The notes under the pieces were generated by a model, which was not told the origin of the DNA, searched no databases, and worked only from the letters and a program-made list of their open reading frames with translations. A stretch of 64,000 nt of DNA from Lachnospiraceae bacterium. Its GTDB lineage: Bacteria; Bacillota; Clostridia; Lachnospirales; Lachnospiraceae. Both the position numbers and the translations under genes were made by a program. Location of the stretch: contig JAFLSY010000001.1 in assembly GCA_022510745.1 (NCBI GenBank), positions 170,942-234,941 on the forward strand, given 5' to 3'. Below, one piece after another: positions 44,562 through 52,319 of this stretch (position 1 is its first letter; each line of letters starts with the position of its first letter).

Positions 44562-46427
44562 ATGTTGTTGGAGCAGATAGAAAAAGCAAATGATATCAAG
44601 CAGATAAAGAAAGAGGACTATGGACTTTTGGCAGAGGAAATCCGCCGTTTTCTGATAGAGAAGATCAGTGTGACCGGCGGGCATTTAGGTTCCAATCTGG
44701 GTGCCGTGGAGCTGACCATGGCCCTGCATTTATCTCTGGATCTGCCTGAGGATAAGCTTATCTGGGACGTGGGGCATCAGTCTTATACCCATAAGCTCTT
44801 GACTGGCAGGCGGGACGGCTTTGAAAATCTGCGCAAATTTCATGGGATGAGCGGTTTCCCCAAAAGAAAGGAAAGCGATTGCGACTGCTTTGATACGGGG
44901 CACAGTTCCACCTCTATTTCCGCAGGCTTAGGCTTAGTGAAGGCCAGAGATATCAAGGGCGGGACAAATACCGTTATCTCTGTGATCGGGGACGGTTCCT
45001 TGACGGGAGGAATGGCCTATGAGGCGTTAAATAATGCTTCCAGACTGGAAACCAATTTTATAGTAGTATTGAATGATAACAATATGTCCATCTCCGAAAA
45101 TGTGGGGGGCATTTCCAGTTATTTGAACAAGGTGAGGACGGCGGACAGCTATCTGGATTTAAAAGAGGGGGTTTACAATGCCCTGCGGGGCATCAAGGGC
45201 GACAATGTGATCGCCAAGATACGGAAGTTCAAAAGCGGGGTCAAGCAGTTGGTGATTCCCGGTATGTTCTTTGAGGATATGGGCATTACATACTTAGGTC
45301 CCGTCAACGGGCACGATATAGGCGCCATGCTGCGCGTGTTCAAAGATGCCAGAAAGGTAAAGGGCGCCGTGTTGGTGCATGTGATCACCGAAAAAGGAAA
45401 GGGCTACGCACCGGCGGAGCGCCATCCTGCCAGATTTCACGGAGCGGAACCTTTTGAGATTGAGACAGGGCTGCCCAAAGTACCGCGTACCACGCCCAAT
45501 TATACGGATATTTTTTCCACGGTTATGTGCAAATTGGGACAGCGAGAGGAAAAAGTGGTGGCGATCACCGCGGCTATGCCGGACGGTACGGGCTTAAAGC
45601 GCTTCCGCAATATGTATCCGGGACGTTTCTTTGACGTGGGTATTGCGGAGGAACACGCCGTTACCTTTGCCGCAGGACTGGCAGCCGGAGGATTAAAGCC
45701 CGTGGTGGCGATCTATTCTTCTTTCTTACAGAGAGCCTATGACCAGATACTGCATGATGTCTGCATTCAGAACCTGCCGGTAGTCTTTGCCATTGACAGG
45801 GCGGGACTGGTGGGCAGCGACGGAGAGACCCATCAGGGTATTTTTGACCTATCCTACCTTTCCTGTATTCCCGGAATGCATATTATGGCGCCTAAGAATA
45901 AATGGGAGCTTTCGGATATGCTTAAATTTGCGGTTTCCTTTGACGGTCCTATCGCCATCCGGTATCCCAGAGGAGAAGCCTATGCAGGATTAAAGGAATT
46001 CAGGGCTCCCATTGAGTTTGGCAAGAGCGAATGGATTTATAAAGAGAAGGAAATTGTGCTGGTAGCGGTGGGGAGTATGGTAAAGACCGCCGAGAAAGTC
46101 AGAGAGCGGCTGAAAGGCTCAGGGCATGCCTGCAGTCTGGTAAACGCCCGCTTTGTCAAACCCGTGGACGAGGAGATGTTGAAAGACGCCGCCACGGGAC
46201 ACAAATTACTGGTGACCATGGAAGAAAACGTAGCCAGCGGCGGCTTTGGCGAAAGCGTAAAAAGATGCCTGGAAGCCATGGGAAGCCGGATCAAGATACT
46301 TCAGGTCACCATTCCGGATGCCTATGTGGAGCACGGTAATGTGGAACTTCTGAAAAGAGAAATACAGATGGATGAAGAGAGTATTTACAGCCGTATTCTG
46401 GGGGCGCTTGGAAAAAAGTTACGATAA
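44562..46427 (+). CDS. dxs: 1-deoxy-D-xylulose-5-phosphate synthase
   Basis: First enzyme of the MEP isoprenoid pathway, joining pyruvate and glyceraldehyde 3-phosphate with thiamine diphosphate. 621 residues: transketolase-like N-terminal with GDGSLTGGMAYEALNNA (ThDP/Mg2+ site), Pyr domain with DRAGLVGSDGETHQG, C-terminal transketolase fold. AGAGGTGG ahead of the ATG. Confidence 0.97.
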   Translation: MLLEQIEKANDIKQIKKEDYGLLAEEIRRFLIEKISVTGGHLGSNLGAVELTMALHLSLDLPEDKLIWDVGHQSYTHKLLTGRRDGFENLRKFHGMSGFPKRKESDCDCFDTGHSSTSISAGLGLVKARDIKGGTNTVISVIGDGSLTGGMAYEALNNASRLETNFIVVLNDNNMSISENVGGISSYLNKVRTADSYLDLKEGVYNALRGIKGDNVIAKIRKFKSGVKQLVIPGMFFEDMGITYLGPVNGHDIGAMLRVFKDARKVKGAVLVHVITEKGKGYAPAERHPARFHGAEPFEIETGLPKVPRTTPNYTDIFSTVMCKLGQREEKVVAITAAMPDGTGLKRFRNMYPGRFFDVGIAEEHAVTFAAGLAAGGLKPVVAIYSSFLQRAYDQILHDVCIQNLPVVFAIDRAGLVGSDGETHQGIFDLSYLSCIPGMHIMAPKNKWELSDMLKFAVSFDGPIAIRYPRGEAYAGLKEFRAPIEFGKSEWIYKEKEIVLVAVGSMVKTAEKVRERLKGSGHACSLVNARFVKPVDEEMLKDAATGHKLLVTMEENVASGGFGESVKRCLEAMGSRIKILQVTIPDAYVEHGNVELLKREIQMDEESIYSRILGALGKKLR

Positions 46428-46441
46428 AAGGGAGCGTGTAG

Positions 46442-47335
46442 ATGAAGGAGAGGCTGGATGTAATTTTGGTTTCCCGGGGCTATGCGCAGTCACGGGAAAA
46501 GGCGAAAGCCATCATCATGGCCGGAGATGTGTTTGTGGACGGTCAGAGAGAGGACAAGGCCGGCAGCACCTTTGATCCGGATAAGATCCGGCTGGAAGTT
46601 CGGGGACCTGCCCTAAAATATGTGAGCCGGGGCGGTCTTAAGCTGGAGAAGGCGCTGGAGCAGTTTGAAATAAAGCTTTCAGACTGTGTCTGCATGGATA
46701 TCGGTGCATCCACCGGCGGATTTACGGATTGTATGCTGCAGAATGGGGCTAAGAAAGTCTATTCCATAGATGTGGGGCACGGACAGTTAGCCTGGAAATT
46801 GCGGGAAGATGAACGTGTGGTCTGCATGGAGCGGACAAACTTCCGATATATACAGAAGGAGGATATTGAGGAAGAACCGGATTTTGCTTCCGTGGATGTC
46901 TCCTTCATTTCCCTGACCAAGATCCTTTTACCCGCCAGAGCGTTATTAAAGGACGGAGGAGAAATGGTCTGCCTGATCAAGCCCCAGTTTGAGGCAGGGC
47001 GTGAGAAGGTAGGAAAAAAGGGCGTTGTAAAAGAGCCTGCAGTCCACAAAGAAGTCATAGAAAAGGTACTTGATTATGCGGACAGTCTGGGTTTTTCAGT
47101 ACTGCATCTGGACTATTCCCCCATCAGGGGCCCCGAGGGCAATATCGAATATCTGGCACACCTGAGCTTAAAAAAGGGCAGCAGGCCCGAAAGTGAAGCA
47201 TTTACGGAAAAAGAAGCAGAGGAAGCTTTAAAGAAAATACAGGAAGAAAAGAACGGTCTTTCTTTTTCGGAGGACTGGCAGCAACTGATAAACAAAACGA
47301 TTGCAGAAGCGCATAAGGAGTTGGATAAGGGATGA
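46442..47335 (+). CDS. tlyA: TlyA family rRNA 2'-O-methyltransferase / hemolysin-like
   Basis: A 297-residue protein: N-terminal S4 RNA-binding domain (ERLDVILVSRGYAQSREKAKAIIMAGDVFVDG), then an RrmJ/FtsJ-like methyltransferase with SAM motif DIGASTGGFTDCMLQNGA and SVDVSFISL. In other bacteria TlyA makes 2'-O-methylcytidine in 16S and 23S rRNA. The stop overlaps the nadK start by 4 bp (ATGA). Confidence 0.93.
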   Translation: MKERLDVILVSRGYAQSREKAKAIIMAGDVFVDGQREDKAGSTFDPDKIRLEVRGPALKYVSRGGLKLEKALEQFEIKLSDCVCMDIGASTGGFTDCMLQNGAKKVYSIDVGHGQLAWKLREDERVVCMERTNFRYIQKEDIEEEPDFASVDVSFISLTKILLPARALLKDGGEMVCLIKPQFEAGREKVGKKGVVKEPAVHKEVIEKVLDYADSLGFSVLHLDYSPIRGPEGNIEYLAHLSLKKGSRPESEAFTEKEAEEALKKIQEEKNGLSFSEDWQQLINKTIAEAHKELDKG

Positions 47336-48159
47336 ATCATTTTTGTATCTATACCAATACGCATAAGGACAGGGATTTACTGATTACGGAGAAGCTTCGC
47401 AGCTTTTTGACCCTGCACGGTGAACGATGTATGGTGAAGACCTCTCCGGAGGACGAAATTCATCAGGATGTGGACTGTATTCTGGTATTAGGAGGTGATG
47501 GCACCATGCTCCAGGCCGCCAGAGACGTCATGGAGCGCAAGGGCGTGGCGCTGCTTGGCATCAATCTGGGCACCCTAGGGTATCTGACGGAAGTGGAGCC
47601 GGAGAATATGGAAAAGGCCATGCTGAGACTGTTAGATGGAGATTACGAACTGGAAAGCCGTATGATGTTAAACGGTATTATCCGGAATCCGGAAGGTGGC
47701 AGAGAGGAAGGTTGGGCTTTGAATGATATTGTCATCAGTAAAGCGGACGGAAAACAGGTTCTGCAGTTCACCGTATCCGTCAATGGCAGGATGCTTAACC
47801 GATATTTGGCCGACGGCATCATCGTGACCACCCCTACGGGCTCCACCGGCTACAATCTTTCCGCCGGAGGACCCATTGCGGAGCCGGGAGCCAGACTTTT
47901 GATCCTGACGCCCATCTGTCCTCATACCATCAATCAGAGAAGCATTATTCTCGCACCCGAGGACGAGATCGTCATTGACATCCCGCTCGGCAGGGAAGGA
48001 CAGGTACAGCATGCGGCAGCCAGCTTCGACGGCTGTATCATGCCCATGCAGACGGGGGATTCCATACGAATTGTGAAATCAGAAAAGACGACGGATTTTA
48101 TTAAACTGAGCAAAGCAGGATTTTTGGAAGTACTGCGGAAAAAGATGAGCGACAACTGA
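47332..48159 (+). CDS. nadK: NAD kinase
   Basis: ATP-dependent phosphorylation of NAD to NADP. 275 residues; GGDGT motif (LVLGGDGTMLQAA), GINLGTLGYLTEVEPE, and TPTGSTGYNLSAGGPI are the family signatures. Coupled to tlyA by a 4-bp overlap. Confidence 0.96.
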   Translation: MNHFCIYTNTHKDRDLLITEKLRSFLTLHGERCMVKTSPEDEIHQDVDCILVLGGDGTMLQAARDVMERKGVALLGINLGTLGYLTEVEPENMEKAMLRLLDGDYELESRMMLNGIIRNPEGGREEGWALNDIVISKADGKQVLQFTVSVNGRMLNRYLADGIIVTTPTGSTGYNLSAGGPIAEPGARLLILTPICPHTINQRSIILAPEDEIVIDIPLGREGQVQHAAASFDGCIMPMQTGDSIRIVKSEKTTDFIKLSKAGFLEVLRKKMSDN

Positions 48160-48178
48160 AGGGGCAGAGGTAGCACAT

Positions 48179-48631
48179 ATGAAGAAACTCAGACAGAAAA
48201 AGATCATTGAATTGGTAGATGCTTATGACGTGGAAACCCAGGAGGAACTGGCGGAATACTTAAAGCAGGCAGGTTATCAGGTGACGCAGGCTACGGTTTC
48301 CAGAGACATCCGGGAGTTAAAACTCTCCAAGCTGCCCGCGGGAAATGGGCGGCAAAAGTATGTTTTTGTGAAGCAGGAAGAGGCACAGCCATTAGATAAG
48401 TATATCCGGGTACTCAGAGAGGGATTTGTTTCCGTGGATATGGCCCAGAATATTCTGGTGATCAAGACCGTATCCGGCATGGCCATGGCTGTGGCAGCCG
48501 CTATCGATACCATGAAATTAAAGGAGATCGTGGGCTCCATAGCGGGGGACGATACCATTATGATGGCGGTAAGAACGGTGGAGGAAACCAAGGTACTGAT
48601 GGAGAAAATCCGCAGCATGTTAAAGGAGTAA
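48179..48631 (+). CDS. argR: Arginine repressor
   Basis: A 150-residue regulator of arginine metabolism: N-terminal winged helix (RQKKIIELVDAYDVETQEELAEYLKQAGYQVTQATVSRDIRELKL) and C-terminal arginine-binding hexamerisation domain ending GDDTIMMAVRTVEETKVLMEKIRSML. AGGGGCAGAGG precedes the ATG. Conserved neighbour of recN. Confidence 0.96.
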   Translation: MKKLRQKKIIELVDAYDVETQEELAEYLKQAGYQVTQATVSRDIRELKLSKLPAGNGRQKYVFVKQEEAQPLDKYIRVLREGFVSVDMAQNILVIKTVSGMAMAVAAAIDTMKLKEIVGSIAGDDTIMMAVRTVEETKVLMEKIRSMLKE

Positions 48632-48634
48632 GAT

Positions 48635-50308
48635 ATGTTACTTAGCGTACACGTGAAAAATATGGCGTTGATCGAGGAAGCGGAGGTGGAGTTTACCTCC
48701 GGCTTAAACGTCCTGACCGGAGAAACCGGTGCGGGAAAGTCCATATTGCTAGGTTCCGTAAATCTTGCGCTGGGTGCCAAAGCCGACAAGGAGATGATTC
48801 GCAGTGGTGCGGAATACGCACAGGTGGAGTTGGTCTTTACTGCTGAGGAAAGGATTCTTAAGAAGTTAGAGGAGATGGAACTGCCTGCGGAAGAAGACTG
48901 TGTAACCATCAGCCGCAGGATTTCCGGTACCAGGAGTGTCAGCCGCATCAACGGAGAAACCGTATCCGCCAGACAGATTAAGGAACTGGCAGAACTGCTT
49001 TTAGATATCCACGGGCAGCATGAACATCAGTCCTTACTCCACAAAAGGAAGCATTTGGAGATTCTGGACGCCTATGCAGGCAGCGAGGCGCTTCCCCTTT
49101 TGGAGGAAGTGGGCAGGCTGTACCGGGAGAGAAACCGCTTAAAGGAAGAATTAGACGGACAGAGCATGGATGAGACCGCCCGCAGAAGGGAACTGGATCT
49201 TTTATCGTTTGAAGCACAGGAAATAGAGGAAGCAAGATTAAAAGAGGGCGAGGACGAGGAACTGGAGAAAAAGTACCGTCTGATGACCAACAGCCGCAGG
49301 ATCAGTGAAGCCATTGGCAGCGTATACCGCCTGACTGACGGAGAAGGAGAGGGTGCGATCAGCCTGCTTGGCAGGGCGGTAAGGGAGCTTGGCAGCGTGG
49401 TTTCCTATGACGAGGCCTTGGGAGAGCTTTCCGCACAACTGATGGATGTAGAGGCCCTGTTAAACGATTTTAACCGGGAACTTTCGGATTATCAGGACAA
49501 AATGGAGTTTGACGGAGCCGATTTTCTGACTGTGGAAGAGCGCTTAAATCAGGTCAATCATTTAAAGGAAAAATATGGAAAAAGTATTTCAGCAGTTTTG
49601 GAATATGAAGAAGAAATTCAGCGCAAAATAGAAAAGCTGAATGATTACGAAAATTATATGCAGAAATTAAACGGAGAGTATGAGGAGGCGCAGAAAGCAT
49701 TAATAAAAGCCTGCAATTCCCTTTCCAAATTGCGTAAAGCTAAGGCGCCCGGACTGGCTGAAACCCTGAAAAAAGCTTTGGAAGAGCTGAATTTTTTGAG
49801 TATCGGCTTTGAAGTTTCCATAAAAGAAAAGGAAATTTCCGCGGACGGTGCGGATGAAGTGGAATTTTTAATCTCCACCAATCCGGGAGAATCACTGAAG
49901 CCTTTGGGCATGGTTTCCAGCGGCGGCGAACTCTCCCGTATCATGTTAGGCGTCAAGACCGTACTTGCTGATCAGGATGATGTGGACACGCTGATCTTTG
50001 ATGAGATCGATGCGGGTATCAGCGGCAGAACGGCTTGGAAGGTATCGGAAAAGCTGGGAGCGCTCTCAGGCGCCCATCAGGTGATCCTGATCACCCATCT
50101 GCCACAGATCGCGGCTATGGCGGACACCCATTTTTTGATAGAAAAGGAAACGGACGGAAACAGTACCGCAACGGATATCCGCAGGCTTTCCAGACAGGGC
50201 ATCACGGAAGAACTGGCGAGACTTTTGGGAACGGACGGACTTTCCGACGCCGCGCTTTCCAATGCGGAGGAGCTGATGGCGCAGGCTGCCAAAATCAAGC
50301 AGAATTAA
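48635..50308 (+). CDS. recN: DNA repair protein RecN
   Basis: A 557-residue SMC-like ATPase of double-strand break repair. Walker A GETGAGKSILLGSVNLALG near the N-terminus, a coiled-coil middle with DIHGQHEHQSLL, signature VSSGGELSRIMLGVKTVL, and Walker B LIFDEIDAGISGR. Begins 3 bp after argR. Confidence 0.97.
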   Translation: MLLSVHVKNMALIEEAEVEFTSGLNVLTGETGAGKSILLGSVNLALGAKADKEMIRSGAEYAQVELVFTAEERILKKLEEMELPAEEDCVTISRRISGTRSVSRINGETVSARQIKELAELLLDIHGQHEHQSLLHKRKHLEILDAYAGSEALPLLEEVGRLYRERNRLKEELDGQSMDETARRRELDLLSFEAQEIEEARLKEGEDEELEKKYRLMTNSRRISEAIGSVYRLTDGEGEGAISLLGRAVRELGSVVSYDEALGELSAQLMDVEALLNDFNRELSDYQDKMEFDGADFLTVEERLNQVNHLKEKYGKSISAVLEYEEEIQRKIEKLNDYENYMQKLNGEYEEAQKALIKACNSLSKLRKAKAPGLAETLKKALEELNFLSIGFEVSIKEKEISADGADEVEFLISTNPGESLKPLGMVSSGGELSRIMLGVKTVLADQDDVDTLIFDEIDAGISGRTAWKVSEKLGALSGAHQVILITHLPQIAAMADTHFLIEKETDGNSTATDIRRLSRQGITEELARLLGTDGLSDAALSNAEELMAQAAKIKQN

Positions 50309-50349
50309 ATCTTTGTTTTGGGTTTAGATGAGAAAAAAATGTTTACACT

Positions 50350-50384
50350 AAAAGGAGTATCCTTTATGGATGCTCCTTTTTTTA
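50350..50384 (+). terminator. Terminator after recN
   Basis: AAAAGGAGTATCC / GGATGCTCCTTTT stem (one G-T pair) followed by T-run. It separates the long run from spoIVB. Confidence 0.9.
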
Positions 50385-50459
50385 TACGAAGGCATTAGGC
50401 ATATTTTGCCGCTGCCCAATGGAAAAAGGCATTAACAGTAAAACAGCGGAGAAAAGGAT

Positions 50460-51812
50460 GTGAAGGGCTTGAAAAAGGAAAAAGAAAGAAAAAAAGAGAA
50501 AAAAGGCAGATGGCAGATATACAGAGGCGCTCTGTGCATGGCCCTCTTAATATCCTGTATGACATTTGCCGGACTGGGAATCTTGTCCGTATATGAGCAG
50601 ATTCCACGAAATATCAAGCTGAAGGTGGGCGAGGAGCAAGTGCTTAATATGGGACTGCCGGTTACGGGGGAAATCCAAAAAATAAATGTTTTGGAGGAAG
50701 AAGCAGTGGCGGTAGGCGGTCAAAACCCCTCCAATATTCCGGCGGATTCGATCCATATTGATCTAAGCAATACGGTCACCATGCGTGCGGATGAGTTAAG
50801 TACCTACCGCATGGATGTAAAGCTCTTCGGTTTTATTCCTTTTAAACAGGTAAATATTGAGGTTGTCCGAAACAGACTGGTAATACCGGTAGGACTGCCG
50901 GTGGGTATCTATTTGAAAACGGACGGTATACTGGTCGTAGGCGTGGGAGATTTTCTTTCCCTGGGCGGTCAGAATGTTTCACCCTCAAGATACCTGTTAA
51001 AGAGCGGGGACTATATCCTGGCGGTGGACGGAGAACAAGTGCAGGATAAGGCAGGCTTTATGCAGTTAATTGAGGAATGCGGCGGCTATCCCGTAGTGCT
51101 TACGATACGCAGGGACGGAGAGGAATTTGAAGTGGAGGTACAGCCGGTGCAGAACCAGAGCGGCAGCTATAAGCTGGGTATCTGGGTGCGGGACAATGCC
51201 CAGGGTGTGGGTACGCTGACCTTTGTGGACAGCGAAGGGAATTTCGGAGCCTTGGGACATGGCATCAATGATGTGGATACCAGTATCGTCATGGAAGTAA
51301 AAAGCGGCACTCTCTACGGAACGGAAATTATAGCCATTAAAAAGGGAAAAAAAGGTGATCCGGGAGAGATGACTGGCATGATCGAGTATACGGATAAGAA
51401 TATTCTGGGTGTAATCTGTGACAACACCACCCAGGGCGTCTTCGGGACCTGTAACGACAGTTTTCTTTCCCGAATAGGCGGAGAGGCGATTCCCATTGGC
51501 TTAAAGCAGGAGGTGGAAGTTGGCCCCGCACAGATACTCTGTGCAGTGGACGGAGAACCGAAATACTATGATATCGAGATCAGGGAATGCCATTTGGACC
51601 ACAGCAATGTGAACAAAGGCATTGTGCTGAAGGTGACGGATCCGGATCTGATAGCGCTGACAGGCGGAATTATCCAAGGTATGAGCGGCGCCCCCATCAT
51701 TCAGAACGGCAAGCTGGTAGGAGCGGTAACCCATGTGCTGGTAAACGACGCTACCAGCGGTTACGGTATCTTTATAGAGGAAATGCTGGAGACCGAAAAC
51801 TTAATGGGTTGA
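50460..51812 (+). CDS. spoIVB: SpoIVB serine peptidase
   Basis: A 450-residue forespore-secreted signalling protease (family S55) that activates SpoIVFB and so sigma-K processing. Lys-rich N-terminus, membrane helix (~22-44), PDZ domain (~145-230), peptidase domain with His267 (GALGHGIND) and Ser409 (QGMSGAP). GTG start at 50460 with GGAG 8 bp ahead. spo0A, the usual next gene, is absent. Confidence 0.95.
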   Translation: MKGLKKEKERKKEKKGRWQIYRGALCMALLISCMTFAGLGILSVYEQIPRNIKLKVGEEQVLNMGLPVTGEIQKINVLEEEAVAVGGQNPSNIPADSIHIDLSNTVTMRADELSTYRMDVKLFGFIPFKQVNIEVVRNRLVIPVGLPVGIYLKTDGILVVGVGDFLSLGGQNVSPSRYLLKSGDYILAVDGEQVQDKAGFMQLIEECGGYPVVLTIRRDGEEFEVEVQPVQNQSGSYKLGIWVRDNAQGVGTLTFVDSEGNFGALGHGINDVDTSIVMEVKSGTLYGTEIIAIKKGKKGDPGEMTGMIEYTDKNILGVICDNTTQGVFGTCNDSFLSRIGGEAIPIGLKQEVEVGPAQILCAVDGEPKYYDIEIRECHLDHSNVNKGIVLKVTDPDLIALTGGIIQGMSGAPIIQNGKLVGAVTHVLVNDATSGYGIFIEEMLETENLMG

Positions 51813-51840
51813 TCATTCTACAAAAAATTAGAAAAATGAC

Positions 51841-51869
51841 TTGCAAAATACCCTCGGGGGGTATATACT
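51841..51869 (+). promoter_or_regulatory. Promoter of the copper operon
   Basis: TTGCAA (51841-51846), exactly 17 bp, TATACT (51864-51869). The spacer is almost entirely filled by the first CsoR-type palindrome. Confidence 0.88.
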
Positions 51870-51891
51870 GGTAAAGTACCCCCTGGGGGTA
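51849..51891. promoter_or_regulatory. Two CsoR-type operators
   Basis: TACCCTCGGGGGGTA (51849-51863) lies between -35 and -10, and TACCCCCTGGGGGTA (51877-51891), a perfect palindrome, lies at the start of transcription. Both fit the G/C-tract pseudopalindromes bound by CsoR. Cu(I) binding to CsoR would release repression. Confidence 0.88.
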
Positions 51892-51992
51892 TATTCGGTT
51901 ATATGAATGAGAATGCCGGGATTTGCCGTCTGTCACAGAAGCGTGGAATTTGTCAGGATGTTTCATCCGGCTGAAAAGAAGAGGGAAGGCGT

Positions 51993-52301
51993 ATGAAAGA
52001 AGAAAAGGATTGCTGCTGTCATCATAAGACAAAAGAGCGCACCGAAAAGGAATATAAGGATCTGACAAACAGATTAAGCCGTATCGAGGGACAGATACGG
52101 GGTATTAAGGGAATGGTGGAGCAGGACTGCTACTGTACCGATATTCTGGTACAGGTAGCGGCAGTGACCGCAGCACTTAATAGTTTCAACAAAGTACTCT
52201 TAGGCAGCCATATCAGGGGCTGCGTGGCCGAGGATATCAGAAACGGGAAAGAAGAGACCGTGGATGAACTGGTTGAAACCCTGCAGAAGCTGATGCGTTA
52301 G
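51993..52301 (+). CDS. csoR: CsoR family copper-sensing repressor
   Basis: A 102-residue all-helical metal-sensing repressor (DUF156). The Cu(I) ligand set is present: Cys48 (CYCTDIL), His73 and Cys77 (GSHIRGC), with the same spacing as the Mycobacterium CsoR C-H-C site. The N-terminus adds a CCCHH cluster. GAGGGAAGG precedes the ATG. Autoregulation through the two upstream operators is expected. Confidence 0.94.
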   Translation: MKEEKDCCCHHKTKERTEKEYKDLTNRLSRIEGQIRGIKGMVEQDCYCTDILVQVAAVTAALNSFNKVLLGSHIRGCVAEDIRNGKEETVDELVETLQKLMR

Positions 52302-52319
52302 ACAAAAATTCGGAAAGGA

